Of a stretch of 64,000 nucleotides of DNA, positions 46,847 through 57,083 are shown piece after piece; the first letter of the stretch is position 1; the number at the start of each line of letters is the position of its first letter. The notes beneath the pieces were generated by a model. It was not told the DNA's origin and did no database searches. It saw only the letters and a program-made list of their open reading frames with translations. The DNA is taken from positions 1 through 64,000 of the forward strand of contig MENQ01000011.1 in assembly GCA_001768325.1 (NCBI GenBank). The letters are read 5' to 3'. The DNA comes from Bacteroidetes bacterium GWC2_46_850. Lineage in GTDB: Bacteria; Bacteroidota; Bacteroidia; Bacteroidales; Dysgonomonadaceae. Both the position numbers and the translations under genes were made by a program.

Positions 46847-47749
46847 TTAATAAAATATTTCCGCCAGCATACAACGGGCCGATCCCCCACCCACAGTCTC
46901 AATGGTTTGCAAATCGGGAGCTAAAATCCTGTTGAAGGTGGCGATGGTTGATTCCTGTGCCGGTGTCAAAGCATTGCGTGCCGAGGCCGACATCACCATC
47001 AAGGGTGTACCGTTACGGCTTTTTATTTCCAGCATGTTGCCGGCAAAATGTGCGACCTGTTCCAGCGATATATCCACAATAATCTTACCGGCTGCGGTTA
47101 GCCCAGAGATTACCTTCTGACGGTCACCCGGTTCACTGATCGACGCGAGGCAGACGACGGCAACCTGCAATCCCACAGCCATCATCACGTTGGTGTGGTA
47201 AATGGGATGTCCTTCTTTATCGAGTGCGTCAAAAACAATCGCGTCATAGCTCATGCGGGAGCAAAAATCCGTCAATACCTTCTCGGAAGTGCGTGCGGAG
47301 CGACAGCAATAGGCTATGCGTCTGCGGCGATCGAGAACCATGCTGCCGGTACCTTCCAAGAACTCACCTTCTTTCTCCCAGTGGGTCAGATCGACCAGTT
47401 TCCGGTGATTCATCTTTCTGCGAAGCAGGTCAACTACGTCCTGTTTTCTTTCCAGACGGCGGTTTTCGGCAAACATGGGATATAACACCAGTTCCCCGGT
47501 GAAGTGAGAGGAGAACCAGTTGTTGGGAAAGAGGGCATCGGGTGTGTAAGGTTCCTTCGTGTCCTGCACGACCGTTACATCAACATCATTTCTCCGCAGT
47601 AGCTGTACAAAGGCATCGAACTCTTCCACTGCCTTTTCAGCCACAGAACTACGCTCCACCTTCTGCTGAAAGAAGTTGTTTTGTGCCGTCTCTGCGTTGA
47701 ATGCAAAACGGGCCGGGCGGATCATCAGTATTTTTGAAGTCGTTTGCAT
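46847..47749 (-). CDS. ctlX: Citrulline utilisation hydrolase-like (CtlX) protein of the amidinotransferase fold
   Basis: This 300-residue enzyme belongs to the guanidino-group-modifying superfamily, together with arginine deiminase. The likely nucleophile is Cys293 in GGGSARCMLAE at the very end. Other core motifs are the N-terminal MIRPARFAFNAETAQNN, DALFPNNWFSSH, and EGTGSMVLDRRRR. CtlX is reported to act in citrulline breakdown to ornithine. It is downstream of rocD, which consumes ornithine, and the two are separated by 49 bases on the same strand. This context supports a citrulline to ornithine to glutamate-semialdehyde route. Confidence 0.88.
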   Translation of the reverse strand: MQTTSKILMIRPARFAFNAETAQNNFFQQKVERSSVAEKAVEEFDAFVQLLRRNDVDVTVVQDTKEPYTPDALFPNNWFSSHFTGELVLYPMFAENRRLERKQDVVDLLRRKMNHRKLVDLTHWEKEGEFLEGTGSMVLDRRRRIAYCCRSARTSEKVLTDFCSRMSYDAIVFDALDKEGHPIYHTNVMMAVGLQVAVVCLASISEPGDRQKVISGLTAAGKIIVDISLEQVAHFAGNMLEIKSRNGTPLMVMSASARNALTPAQESTIATFNRILAPDLQTIETVGGGSARCMLAEIFY

Positions 47750-47798
47750 GCAATCAGATTATTAGAATCCTAAATTATGATTATTCCATATCATCTTC

Positions 47799-49037
47799 CT
47801 ATTCAGCTATTTCCAAGGACTTGATCGATTTTTTGATAATACCAATTGCCTCCAACAGTTCCTCTTCCGTGATCACCAGCGGCGGTGCAAAACGGATGAT
47901 GTCACCGTGGGTTGGCTTGGCAAGCAATCCATTCTCTGCCATTTTCAGGCAAAGGTTCCATGCATCTTTCCCTTTGCGGGGAGCAATCACAATGGCGTTG
48001 AGCAAACCTTTTCCCCTGACCAGCCGGATGAGGGGACTTTTTATGGCGAGCATTTCGTTGCGGAAAATTTTACCCAGTTGCTCGGCCCTCTCCGCCAGTT
48101 TTTCCTCTTTCACCACTTCCAGGGCGGCCATGGCTACTTTGCAGGCAAGCGGAAATCCGCCAAAGGTAGAACCATGCTGGCCTGGCTTGATTGTCAGCAT
48201 GATCTCATCGTCGGCCAACACCGCTGAAACAGGCAGCACACCTCCCGAAAGCGCTTTTCCCAAAATCACGATATCGGGGCGTACGCTTTCGTGATCACAA
48301 CAGAGCATCCGGCCGGTGCGTCCGATGCCCGTTTGTATTTCATCGGCTATAAACAGGACGTTATGCGCCTTGCACAGCGCATAGCATTTTCTCAGGTAAC
48401 CTTCATCCGGCACAATGACACCCGCCTCACCCTGAATGGGCTCCACCAGAAATCCGGCAATGGAGGCTGCTTTTTTTTCAAAAATCGATGACAAGGCTTC
48501 CACATCATTGTATGGAATCACGTCAATACCAGGAGTGTAGGGCCCGTAGTCGGCCCTTGCATCGGGATCGGTTGAGAGAGAGACGATGCTGATGGTACGT
48601 CCATGAAAATTACCTTCGCAGGCTACAATGGTCGCTTCGTTTTGAGGGATTCCCTTCTTCAGGTAACCCCACTTTCGTGCCAGCTTGAGTGCTGTTTCCA
48701 CCGCCTCGGCTCCGCTGTTCATCGGGAGGATCTTGTCATAACCGAAATAATCGTGCATAAACCGTTCGTAAGGTCCCAGCGCATCATTGTAAAAAGCACG
48801 GGACGTAAGGCAAAGCCGTTCTGCCTGTTCCCGGAGGGCTGCCACAATTTTGGGATGACAATGTCCCTGGTTTACTGCTGAGTAGGCCGATAGAAAGTCG
48901 AAATACTTTTTGTCGGCTACATCCCACACATAGCATCCCTTTCCCTTCGACAATACTACAGGCAGCGGATGATAGTTGTGTGCCCCATATTTCTCCTCCA
49001 GGTCAATATATTGCCAGGCTTGTGATGTTGATGTCAT
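47799..49037 (-). CDS. rocD: Ornithine aminotransferase
   Basis: This 412-residue class III PLP-dependent aminotransferase converts ornithine and 2-oxoglutarate to glutamate 5-semialdehyde and glutamate. The cofactor Lys is in [20 protein letters not shown]. Other markers are [34 protein letters not shown], and [19 protein letters not shown]. The N-terminal [18 protein letters not shown] is typical of RocD and separates it from ArgD. Its pairing with ctlX indicates arginine/citrulline catabolism. The DUF1080 gene stop is 28 bases upstream, so read-through from that gene is possible. Confidence 0.95.
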   Translation of the reverse strand: MTSTSQAWQYIDLEEKYGAHNYHPLPVVLSKGKGCYVWDVADKKYFDFLSAYSAVNQGHCHPKIVAALREQAERLCLTSRAFYNDALGPYERFMHDYFGYDKILPMNSGAEAVETALKLARKWGYLKKGIPQNEATIVACEGNFHGRTISIVSLSTDPDARADYGPYTPGIDVIPYNDVEALSSIFEKKAASIAGFLVEPIQGEAGVIVPDEGYLRKCYALCKAHNVLFIADEIQTGIGRTGRMLCCDHESVRPDIVILGKALSGGVLPVSAVLADDEIMLTIKPGQHGSTFGGFPLACKVAMAALEVVKEEKLAERAEQLGKIFRNEMLAIKSPLIRLVRGKGLLNAIVIAPRKGKDAWNLCLKMAENGLLAKPTHGDIIRFAPPLVITEEELLEAIGIIKKSIKSLEIAE

Positions 49038-49064
49038 GTCCTTGGTTTACAGATTTTACAAATT

Positions 49065-49703
49065 CTACAATTTTTCAAGCATAAGATTCCGGAACTGAAT
49101 TTCCTTTCCTTCGCTTTGCAGACCTATATACCCCTCTTTTACCTCGCTGGTGGCGCTGTTTTGTAATACATCGTTGATATAGACATCGACAACACCTTGC
49201 TGTACCCTTATTTTTACCTTATTCCATTCACCAACCGGCTTCTCACTCGATAATTCTTTTTTTTCTATTACCGGGAATCGGGGACGTTCTGTGACGCCTT
49301 CGGGAAGGATATATTCTTTCAGGTCAGCTCCCGCCAGCAAGACAAGATCGCCGGCTTTGCCGGCTTTGAGTTGACATTCAATGCCTTTTGGAAATGGGTT
49401 TGAAGGTTCTTCTATCAAAAAGAATACGCCACTGTTGCTTTCTTCGCCTGCCCATCTGTATTCCATCACCAATGTGAAGTTGCTGTATTTCTGTTGGGTG
49501 TACATGTAGCCCAGCGGCTCACCCTTTACAATGATCATGCCTTCCTGAACTGTGTAAACCTGATCTGCCGGAACTGCATCGTTCTCAACAACGAAATTCC
49601 AGTTCGAAAGATCTTTCCCGTTGAAAATATTTGCTGAGGGTTTGCTACAACCTGTGATGAACAGTATCGATAGAAAGATTGTGGAGAGAATCGTTTTTTG
49701 CAT
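49065..49703 (-). CDS. DUF1080 (3-keto-disaccharide hydrolase-like) lipoprotein
   Basis: This 212-residue lipoprotein has lipobox FITGC (Cys19). The rest is a single concanavalin-like jelly roll of the DUF1080 type: IFNGKDLSNWNFV, FTLVMEYRWAGEESNSGVFF, and the closing EVKEGYIGLQSEGKEIQFRNL. Members of this family are found in sugar degradation gene sets, and some hydrolyse 3-keto-glycosides; others may only bind sugar. It has its own promoter (TATATTTG on the minus strand at 49741-49748) and is divergent from porX. No other sugar genes are near. Confidence 0.88.
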   Translation of the reverse strand: MQKTILSTIFLSILFITGCSKPSANIFNGKDLSNWNFVVENDAVPADQVYTVQEGMIIVKGEPLGYMYTQQKYSNFTLVMEYRWAGEESNSGVFFLIEEPSNPFPKGIECQLKAGKAGDLVLLAGADLKEYILPEGVTERPRFPVIEKKELSSEKPVGEWNKVKIRVQQGVVDVYINDVLQNSATSEVKEGYIGLQSEGKEIQFRNLMLEKL

Positions 49704-49740
49704 GATTGTGTTTACATTCGTTAAGTGATTATCTTTCGCA

Positions 49741-49748
49741 CAAATATA
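49741..49748 (-). promoter_or_regulatory. Candidate promoter of the DUF1080 gene
   Basis: The minus strand reads TATATTTG about 38 bases before the start codon. A possible TTG lies 23 bases further upstream (49772-49774), a little far. Confidence 0.55.
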
Positions 49749-49839
49749 ATCTTTTTAAGTATAATCCGAAACAATTCACGGCAAAATTATCGTGTAAGGA
49801 TACCGACAGCCGGGAAGTCTCCTAAAAAAGTAAAAAAGA

Positions 49840-49870
49840 TTGTCAGATACAACGGAAATAGATACATTTG
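49840..49870 (+). promoter_or_regulatory. porX promoter
   Basis: TTG at 49840-49842, 20 bases, then TACATTTG at 49863-49870 is a near-ideal Bacteroidota promoter. It overlaps the upstream in-frame ATG at 49868, which supports using the ATG at 49910 instead. Confidence 0.75.
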
Positions 49871-49909
49871 CCCAATTTCTTTCAGCAACGAAACCGGGTG
49901 GTAACCAAG

Positions 49910-51454
49910 ATGAACAAAGCACATTTCCTTTGGGTGGACGACGAAATCGATCTGCTGAAACCCTATATGCTCTTTCTGGAGGAAAAAGGTTACAGCATGG
50001 AGTGTACCAACAACGGACGGGATGCCATCGCGCGAACAAGAGAAACATTCTTCGATATCATTTTTCTCGATGAACATATGCCGGGCTTGTCCGGCCTGGA
50101 GACACTGAACGGGTTGCATGATACCGCACCCGACGTACCTGTGGTGATGGTCACAAAAAGTGAAGATGAGGGAATCATGAACCGTGCCATTGGCAGGAAA
50201 ATTGCCGATTACCTCATTAAGCCGGTACATCCCAGTCAGGTGTTACTGACCATTAAGAAAATACTCGACAAGAAAGCACTGATATCGGAAGCCGCAACAA
50301 TAGACTACCGTCAGGTATTCAATCAGCTAAGCGAAGAGATAAATAATTGCCGTTTTGCTGACGACTGGACCACTCTTTACCCAAAGCTGGTTTACTGGGA
50401 ACTGGAACTGGAGCAAACCGATCATCCGATGAAGGAACTACCTGCCTTGCAGAAGGCAGAAGCAAACAGCGCGTTCGCCAAATTTATCCGGAAGAACTAT
50501 CCGCAATGGATGAGACAGGAAGCAGACCCTCCGCCGATGAGCCCCACATTGTTTGAAAAAATGGTCTTCCCTGTAATCGAACGGGGAGAAAAGCTTTTTT
50601 TTATCCTCATTGACAACTTCCGGCTCGATCAGTGGTATGCGGTAAAGAGTCTATTTGCAGACCTCTTCATTTGCGATGAGGAGCTTTATTTTAGCATCCT
50701 TCCTACAGCTACTCCGTATGCAAGAAACAGCATTTTTTCCGGACTGATGCCACGGCAACTGGCAACGCAGTTCCCCGATTATTGGGTCGATGACCGTGCG
50801 GAGGAAGGTAAGAATATGCAGGAGGAACTCCTCATTCAGACACAACTGGAAAGAAAACATTTGTCCCCCCTTTTGTCTTACCAGAAGATCAATACCCACC
50901 AGGAGGCTGCAGAGCTCAACAAACACTTTTCTGAACTTGAAAGAAACGATCTCCACGTGTGGGTATTTAACTTCATCGATATGCTTTCCCATACGAGAAC
51001 AGATTCGAAAATGATTCGGGAGCTCTCTGCCGATGAACCGGCATACCGTTCACTCACCAGGTCCTGGCTTTTGCATTCACCCCTGCATGATTTGCTGAAA
51101 AAAATTGCCGCCAAAGGATACCGGGCCGTGCTGACCACCGACCACGGCTCCATCAGGGTAAAAAACGGGATGAAAATACTGGCTGACAGAGAGACCAATA
51201 CAAATCTTCGTTATAAGGCAGGGCGAAATCTGGGATACGAACCAAGGAAACTCTTCGAGATGCTACATCCCGAAGAGTTCGGTTTGCCAACCTCACACAT
51301 GAGTACCCGATACATCTTCGCCACACAGAACGACTTCTTTGTCTATCCCAACAACTATAATCATCATCTATCCTATTATGCACAGAGTTTTCAACATGGA
51401 GGCATCTCCATGGAGGAGATGATGATCCCGCTCATCACATTAAACCCGAAATAA
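49910..51454 (+). CDS. porX: PorX: response regulator fused to a PglZ phosphatase-type domain
   Basis: From ATG at 49910 this is 514 residues starting MNKAHFLWVDDE. Residues 1-120 are a receiver domain with acidic pocket Asp10/Asp11 and phospho-acceptor Asp54 in IIFLDEHMPG. A helical linker follows, then a PglZ/alkaline-phosphatase-like domain to the end; VLTTDHGSIRV carries likely metal ligands, with FILIDNFRLDQW earlier. PorX regulates type IX secretion with PorY and the sigma factor SigP in Porphyromonas; the PglZ part is reported to act on signalling oligonucleotides. The window has no PorY or T9SS component. tsaE follows after 6 bases. Confidence 0.95.
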   Translation: MNKAHFLWVDDEIDLLKPYMLFLEEKGYSMECTNNGRDAIARTRETFFDIIFLDEHMPGLSGLETLNGLHDTAPDVPVVMVTKSEDEGIMNRAIGRKIADYLIKPVHPSQVLLTIKKILDKKALISEAATIDYRQVFNQLSEEINNCRFADDWTTLYPKLVYWELELEQTDHPMKELPALQKAEANSAFAKFIRKNYPQWMRQEADPPPMSPTLFEKMVFPVIERGEKLFFILIDNFRLDQWYAVKSLFADLFICDEELYFSILPTATPYARNSIFSGLMPRQLATQFPDYWVDDRAEEGKNMQEELLIQTQLERKHLSPLLSYQKINTHQEAAELNKHFSELERNDLHVWVFNFIDMLSHTRTDSKMIRELSADEPAYRSLTRSWLLHSPLHDLLKKIAAKGYRAVLTTDHGSIRVKNGMKILADRETNTNLRYKAGRNLGYEPRKLFEMLHPEEFGLPTSHMSTRYIFATQNDFFVYPNNYNHHLSYYAQSFQHGGISMEEMMIPLITLNPK

Positions 51455-51460
51455 AAAAAT

Positions 51461-51880
51461 ATGCAAATTGAGATCACAGATTTGAAGAATATCAGAAAGG
51501 CGGCAGGCACCTTTCTAACAGAAATGGGCAACAACAAGGTATTTGCATTCTACGGTAGCATGGGTGCCGGGAAGACCACCTTCATCAAAGCACTCTGTGA
51601 AGAGATGGGAGTGACGGAAACCGTGTCCAGTCCGACTTTTGCCATCATCAATGAATATAGGGACAAAACGGGAACACCCCTGTTCCATTTTGATTTTTAT
51701 CGCATCAACAAACTTGAAGAAGCCTTTGATTTTGGGTATGAAGATTATTTCTACAGCGGAAACCTTTGTTTCATCGAGTGGCCGGAGCTGGTAGAATCTA
51801 TCCTGCCCGAGAATGCAGTGAAAATAACCATCCGGGTGACAGATGAAGGGCACAGAATCCTGGAACGTGTAGAAAGTTAA
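51461..51880 (+). CDS. tsaE: tRNA threonylcarbamoyladenosine biosynthesis ATPase TsaE
   Basis: This 139-residue P-loop ATPase works with TsaB, TsaD and TsaC to make t6A37 in tRNA. Walker A is GSMGAGKTT (about 32-40). The TsaE-specific motifs VSSPTFAIINEY and LFHFDFYRI follow, then FIEWPELVESILPENAV. Length is normal. It is placed 6 bases after porX, so they are co-transcribed. The later-acting tcdA is at 28655, far away. Confidence 0.96.
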   Translation: MQIEITDLKNIRKAAGTFLTEMGNNKVFAFYGSMGAGKTTFIKALCEEMGVTETVSSPTFAIINEYRDKTGTPLFHFDFYRINKLEEAFDFGYEDYFYSGNLCFIEWPELVESILPENAVKITIRVTDEGHRILERVES

Positions 51881-51929
51881 CAGACCTCTTTTAAACGTTC
51901 CGACCGGGAAACACTCTAACAGAAAAGGT

Positions 51930-51963
51930 TTTGACATAAAATGCGAAAAAATCCCTATATTCG
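51930..51963 (+). promoter_or_regulatory. Candidate promoter of the TPR-protein gene
   Basis: TTTG at 51930-51933 and TATATTCG at 51956-51963 are separated by 22 bases; the -7 has one deviation. It covers the upstream in-frame ATG at 51941, so the ATG at 51983 is the better start. Confidence 0.5.
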
Positions 51964-51982
51964 CACAACCAAAGATTCAAAA

Positions 51983-54043
51983 ATGAAACAATTTATACTG
52001 GCTGTTTGTATCATGCTCACCACCTTGTCGTCTTCGGCACAGGTTAATACCGACCGGGTGATGATGATCGGCAAAAATGCACTTTATTTCGAGGATTATG
52101 TACTCGCGATTCAGTATTTTAACCAGGTCATCACCGCGAAGCCTTATCTGGCCGACCCCTACTATTTCAGGGCGATGGCCAAGTTTATGCTCGACGACTT
52201 CCAGGGTGCAGAAGAAGATGCTTCCGAGTGTCTGTTGCGTAATCCGTATTATACGGCTGCTTACCAGCTGCGTGGTGCGGCACGTCAAAACCAGGATAAA
52301 TATGAGTTGGCTGCAACCGATTATCAGCGAAGTCTGGAATTTTTTCCCGAAGATCGCATTACCCTTGTAAACATGGGCATCGTCAATGTGGAAATGGAAC
52401 AGTATGAGGTGGCATCAAAGTTTTTTGAAGTACTGCTGCGTCGCTTCCCCGATTACACGCCCGGTTATCTTACACGATCGCAGATGTATCTGGAGATGAA
52501 GGATACCACAAATGCCATGGGCGACCTGAATAAGGCCATTGAAATGGATCCCTACACTGCCCAGTCGTTTGCTGCACGGGGTGTGCTTTATCTGCAACAG
52601 AAAGCATACAACAACGCCCTGGCCGATCTGGATGAAGCCATTCGCCTGGATCCCTACTTCGAAGGAAACTATATCAACCGGGGACTGGTGAAGTACCACC
52701 TGAACGATCTTCGTGGTGCCATGGCCGACTACGACAGGGTGATCGAGATGGATGAAAATAACCTGATAGCCCGATTCAACCGGGGGCTGTTGCGCGCGCA
52801 GGTGGCCGATAACAACCGTGCCATACGTGATTTCGACAAGGTGATTGAGCTGGAGCCAGATAACACAATTGCTTATTTAAACAGGGGCATGCTTCACAAC
52901 GAGACGGGAAACAGAGCGGCGGCACTGGCCGATCTCAACGTGGTCATTGAGGCTCATCCCGACTTTTTCAGTGGTTATTATATGCGTTCGCAACTGAAGC
53001 GGGAAATGAACGACCTGCGAGGTGCCGAGAATGATTATATGCTTGCCCGTGCCGAAGAGGCGAAAGCCCGTAAGGTGGCCACTGCGAATCCAGAGCCTTT
53101 TAAGCAGGTGCGTGAGCAGGGTGAGACAAAAGATACCCGCGAACAGGCCGACCAGGACATTGATAAGTTCAACATGCTGGTGGTGGCCGACAGCGAACAT
53201 GAACAAAAAACAAAGTACCAGCGTCAGAGTCGCGGTAAGGTGCAGAATATAAACACACCGGTAGATCCGGAGCCCATGTTTGTCCTCACTTATTATGAGC
53301 GAGCCTATGAGGTGAACCGACCGGTTTATTATTCCGAGATCATTGACAAGGCCAACAGCGATCTGAACCTTACCTGGGTATTGAAGGCGACCAACAACGA
53401 GGCAGCCTTGAATGAGCTGCAGATACAGACTCATTTTCGTTCCATCGACAACTATTCCATGCGGATTGAGGGTAATCCCGCGAACCCATCCCTCTTTTTC
53501 GGAAGAGCCATGGATTTTATGCTTGTGCAGGATTACGAAAATGCACTAAAAGATCTGGAAAAGGTGATCTCGCTCAAGCCGGACATGCTGCTTGCTCATT
53601 TTGCCCGTGCTACGGTGCGCTCCAAGCAGATGGAATATGAACGTTTACAGAATGATCCCCGGGCAATGTCCACCGACACAGGTGTAAACCTGACCGAATT
53701 GAGCAATATAGCAGGTAAGCCCAGGTTGCCCGAGATTTCTACACGGTCGATCGACTATGATGAGATTTTAAAAGAATATGAAAAGATCATCCGCATCAAT
53801 CCCGATTTTATTTACGCATACTATAACCGGGCTGAGATCTTCAGCCTGGAGAAGGATTACCGCGCGGCCATTGCCGACTATTCAAGAGCCATAGAACTGG
53901 AACCCCAGTTTGCAGAAGCTTATTTCAACCGCGGCATCTCACGTCTCGCCATCGGTGAAACAGCACAGGGAATCGATGACCTGCGCAAAGCGGGTGAATT
54001 GGGTATTGTTCAGTCATACAGTATCATCAAGCGGATGCAATAA
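51983..54043 (+). CDS. Exported tetratricopeptide-repeat protein
   Basis: From ATG at 51983 this is 686 residues with a type I signal peptide (MKQFILAVCIMLTTLSSSAQ). At least ten TPR units follow in two blocks, about 25-345 and 500-680, such as YLQQKAYNNALADLDEAIRL and YYNRAEIFSLEKDYRAAIAD. Between them is a charged, repeat-free stretch (about 345-470, rich in Glu, Lys and Gln) that may be disordered. The protein is periplasmic or outer-membrane attached and likely serves as a scaffold. No catalytic domain is seen. It has its own promoter and lies between tsaE and thrS. Confidence 0.9.
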   Translation: MKQFILAVCIMLTTLSSSAQVNTDRVMMIGKNALYFEDYVLAIQYFNQVITAKPYLADPYYFRAMAKFMLDDFQGAEEDASECLLRNPYYTAAYQLRGAARQNQDKYELAATDYQRSLEFFPEDRITLVNMGIVNVEMEQYEVASKFFEVLLRRFPDYTPGYLTRSQMYLEMKDTTNAMGDLNKAIEMDPYTAQSFAARGVLYLQQKAYNNALADLDEAIRLDPYFEGNYINRGLVKYHLNDLRGAMADYDRVIEMDENNLIARFNRGLLRAQVADNNRAIRDFDKVIELEPDNTIAYLNRGMLHNETGNRAAALADLNVVIEAHPDFFSGYYMRSQLKREMNDLRGAENDYMLARAEEAKARKVATANPEPFKQVREQGETKDTREQADQDIDKFNMLVVADSEHEQKTKYQRQSRGKVQNINTPVDPEPMFVLTYYERAYEVNRPVYYSEIIDKANSDLNLTWVLKATNNEAALNELQIQTHFRSIDNYSMRIEGNPANPSLFFGRAMDFMLVQDYENALKDLEKVISLKPDMLLAHFARATVRSKQMEYERLQNDPRAMSTDTGVNLTELSNIAGKPRLPEISTRSIDYDEILKEYEKIIRINPDFIYAYYNRAEIFSLEKDYRAAIADYSRAIELEPQFAEAYFNRGISRLAIGETAQGIDDLRKAGELGIVQSYSIIKRMQ

Positions 54044-54165
54044 TTGTGTTGTTGGGCAGGTATATTTGATTGATATGGAAATTTTCATGCTGCCAGGAAA
54101 GTTTTTTCAACTACGCAGGGTGCAATTTTCTTGCAGTTTTGCTGTTTCATCAATCACAAAATCAC

Positions 54166-54173
54166 TACATTTG
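54166..54173 (+). promoter_or_regulatory. Candidate thrS promoter -7 element
   Basis: TACATTTG lies 41 bases before the thrS start. A TTTG at 54138-54141 is a rather distant -33 candidate. The element lies downstream of the ATG at 54131, supporting the later start. Confidence 0.55.
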
Positions 54174-54214
54174 CAGTCGAATTACAAAGAAGATATACAA
54201 AGCACAAACAGAGC

Positions 54215-56170
54215 ATGATAAAAATTACATTTCCCGACGCCTCTGTGAGGGAATTTGAAAAAGGAGTCACCGGATTAGAGATCGCACAAAGCATCAGTCA
54301 ACGATTGGCACAGGAGGTGCTTGCCGTAAGTGTGAACGGTGAAACATGGGATCTCACACGTTCCATTGAGGAGGACGCTGCCGTGAACCTGCTCAAGTGG
54401 GAAGATGAAGAGGGGAAGCATGCCTATTGGCACTCATCGGCACACCTCATGGCTGAAGCCCTGCAGGATCTTTATCCGGGCATCAAATTCGGTATCGGAC
54501 CGGCCATTGAAAACGGATTCTACTACGATGTGGATCCCGGTGAAGGTGTCACCATCAAGGAGAGTGACTTCCCTGATATTGAAAAGAAGATGATGGAGCT
54601 GATTGCTGCCCGCGAAGAGATTCAACGGAAAAGCATCGCCAAAAGTGATGCCCTCAGTATGTTTGGTGCACGCGATGAGCACTACAAGGTGGAGCTGATC
54701 AACGAGCTGGAGGATGGCACCATCACGACCTATACACAGGGAAACTTTACCGATTTGTGCCGCGGACCCCATCTGCCCAACACCTCCTACATCAAGGCAG
54801 TGAAGGTGCTGTCGGCTGCCGGTGCCTACTGGCGAGGAGATGAGAAACGTCCCCAGCTGACAAGATTATATGGTATCACCTTCCCAAAAAAGAAGATGCT
54901 TGATGAGTATCTGGTCATGCTCGAAGAGGCCAAGAAGCGGGATCACCGGAAAATAGGCAAGGAGCTCCAGCTGTTTCATTTCTCACAGACCGTGGGAGCA
55001 GGCCTCCCGCTGTGGTTGCCCAAGGGTACACAGTTGCGGCTACGCCTGGAAGATTTCCTGAAAAAAATACAGCGCGAGTTTGATTACGATCAGGTAATCA
55101 CTCCCCACATTGGTCACAAACAGTTGTATGTGACCTCCGGCCATTACGCCAAATACGGAAAAGATTCGTTCCAACCGATCCATACACCGGAGGAGGGAGA
55201 GGAGTTTCTGCTGAAACCGATGAACTGTCCCCACCACTGCGAGATCTACAAGGCATTTCCCCGTTCCTATAAAGAGTTGCCCCTCCGTTTGGCAGAGTTT
55301 GGTACGGTCTATCGTTACGAGCAAAGCGGCGAGCTACACGGGTTGACACGCGTGCGCGGCTTCACGCAGGACGATGCCCACATCTTCTGTACGCCCGACC
55401 AGGTGAAGGAGGAATTCCTGAAAGTGATGGACATCATCTTTATCATCTTCAAGGCGCTCGATTTTGAAAATTTTGAAGCACAGATATCGCTGCGTGATCC
55501 GGACAATAAGGAGAAGTATATCGGTACCGACGAGAACTGGGAGAAGGCTGAAAGTGCTATCGTGGAGGCCTGCCGGGAGAAAGGACTGAAAGCAAAAGTG
55601 GAACTGGGCGAGGCTGCCTTCTACGGGCCTAAGCTCGATTTTATGGTGAAAGATGCACTGGGACGACGCTGGCAGTTGGGCACCATCCAGGTAGATTACA
55701 ACCTGCCCGACCGTTTTGAACTGGAATATACCGGTGCCGACAACCAGAAACACCGCCCTGTAATGATTCACCGTGCACCGTTTGGGTCCATGGAGCGTTT
55801 CGTGGCTGTCCTTATCGAGCATACGGCCGGTAAGTTCCCTTTGTGGCTGGCACCTACACAGGCCGTTATCCTGCCGGTCAGCGAGAAATTCAACGAGTAC
55901 GCCCATCACATCGTGAAAGAATTAAAGCGATTTGATATCCGTGCCGAGGTGGATGACCGCAACGAAAAAGTGGGACGCAAGATTCGTGACAACGAGTTGA
56001 AACGCATTCCCTACCTGTTGATTGTGGGTGAGAAAGAGGCAGAAAATGAAGAGGTTTCGGTAAGAAAACAGGGTGGAGTTGATCAGGGTTCCACAAAATT
56101 GATTACATTTGCAGAAACGATTGCACGGGAAGTAGATCAAATGATGAACCCCGCCATGCCATCAAATTAA
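54215..56170 (+). CDS. thrS: Threonyl-tRNA synthetase
   Basis: From ATG at 54215 this is 651 residues, starting [24 protein letters not shown] domain covers about 1-62, then the editing domain with [11 protein letters not shown]. The class II core has motif 2 ([20 protein letters not shown]) and the zinc-binding [10 protein letters not shown]. The anticodon-binding domain is at the end ([12 protein letters not shown]). A longer form from 54131 would add 28 residues and start upstream of the promoter. It charges tRNA-Thr. infC starts 67 bases downstream; this order thrS-infC-rpmI-rplT is widely conserved. Confidence 0.97.
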   Translation: MIKITFPDASVREFEKGVTGLEIAQSISQRLAQEVLAVSVNGETWDLTRSIEEDAAVNLLKWEDEEGKHAYWHSSAHLMAEALQDLYPGIKFGIGPAIENGFYYDVDPGEGVTIKESDFPDIEKKMMELIAAREEIQRKSIAKSDALSMFGARDEHYKVELINELEDGTITTYTQGNFTDLCRGPHLPNTSYIKAVKVLSAAGAYWRGDEKRPQLTRLYGITFPKKKMLDEYLVMLEEAKKRDHRKIGKELQLFHFSQTVGAGLPLWLPKGTQLRLRLEDFLKKIQREFDYDQVITPHIGHKQLYVTSGHYAKYGKDSFQPIHTPEEGEEFLLKPMNCPHHCEIYKAFPRSYKELPLRLAEFGTVYRYEQSGELHGLTRVRGFTQDDAHIFCTPDQVKEEFLKVMDIIFIIFKALDFENFEAQISLRDPDNKEKYIGTDENWEKAESAIVEACREKGLKAKVELGEAAFYGPKLDFMVKDALGRRWQLGTIQVDYNLPDRFELEYTGADNQKHRPVMIHRAPFGSMERFVAVLIEHTAGKFPLWLAPTQAVILPVSEKFNEYAHHIVKELKRFDIRAEVDDRNEKVGRKIRDNELKRIPYLLIVGEKEAENEEVSVRKQGGVDQGSTKLITFAETIAREVDQMMNPAMPSN

Positions 56171-56237
56171 ATATTTGTAAAACAAAGAATTTATAAAACA
56201 ACAACCAATTAAACAGCGCAAACATTAACATCACCGA

Positions 56238-56792
56238 ATGAGAAAAGACTCAAAAGACCAGCACCGGATCAATGAACGCATCCGGGTACCGGAAGTCCGG
56301 TTAGTAGGCGATAACGTGACGGAGGGCATTTATTCCACGAGAGAAGCTTTGAAGATAGCAGAAGAACAGGAATTAGACCTCGTTGAAATTGCACCCACGG
56401 CGAAACCTCCTGTCTGCAGGATCATCGATTACAAGAAATTTGTTTATCAGCAGAAGAAAAAACTGAAGGAGCAGAAAGCAAAATCGGTCAAGGTGACAGT
56501 AAAAGAGATACGGTTTGGCCCGCAGACAGACGATCACGACTATAACTTTAAACTGAAACATGCGATAAACTTTCTGGGTGAGGGCTCAAAAGTGAAAGCG
56601 TACGTGTTCTTCAGAGGTCGTTCCATCCTCTTCAAGGAACAGGGAGAAGTGTTGTTGCTGCGTTTTGCCAACGACCTGGAAGATTATGCCAAAGTGGAAC
56701 ATATGCCCATCATGGAAGGAAAAAGGATGTCCATCATGCTGACGCCAAAAAAGGGAACTCCTGCTCCCAAAAAGGAATCAAAGGAAGAATAA
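56238..56792 (+). CDS. infC: Translation initiation factor IF-3
   Basis: This 184-residue factor binds the 30S subunit and checks start codon pairing. The N-terminal domain has [18 protein letters not shown] and [20 protein letters not shown]. The basic linker [20 protein letters not shown] joins it to the C-terminal domain ending [16 protein letters not shown]-like. A short charged tail follows. It starts with ATG, unlike the AUU of E. coli infC, so that form of autoregulation is not evident. A strong terminator lies about 30 bases after the stop. Confidence 0.97.
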   Translation: MRKDSKDQHRINERIRVPEVRLVGDNVTEGIYSTREALKIAEEQELDLVEIAPTAKPPVCRIIDYKKFVYQQKKKLKEQKAKSVKVTVKEIRFGPQTDDHDYNFKLKHAINFLGEGSKVKAYVFFRGRSILFKEQGEVLLLRFANDLEDYAKVEHMPIMEGKRMSIMLTPKKGTPAPKKESKEE

Positions 56793-56822
56793 AAAGAAAT
56801 CTCCTTCGCATCGACGAACAGG

Positions 56823-56854
56823 GTCGGCTAAAATCATTTGGCCGGCTTTTTTTT
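56823..56854 (+). terminator. Rho-independent terminator after infC
   Basis: CGGCTAAA at 56825-56832 pairs with TTTGGCCG at 56837-56844 around ATCA, extended by outer G-C and T-G pairs. Eight T follow at 56847-56854. It separates infC from rpmI, which has its own promoter. Confidence 0.85.
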
Positions 56855-56988
56855 ATCTCATCCCATTTTAAATCACGGGATTCCGAATGATTGTTCAACC
56901 CTTCAGGTCCTGCAGGAAGTGTTTTGTGCTCCGACGATATGCATATTGTACTACAATTGAAATCAGCAAAAAAATAAAGGCGTAATGT

Positions 56989-57019
56989 TTTGATTGTTCG
57001 GATAAAATCATTACTTTTG
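56989..57019 (+). promoter_or_regulatory. rpmI-rplT promoter
   Basis: TTTG at 56989-56992, 19 bases, then TACTTTTG at 57012-57019 matches the Bacteroidota housekeeping consensus. The L35 start is 64 bases downstream. Confidence 0.8.
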
Positions 57020-57083
57020 CACACTTTTTCGCCTGACCGCGGAGAAACGGAGAAAATAATATTCACAAATCGAAGACAGCAAA

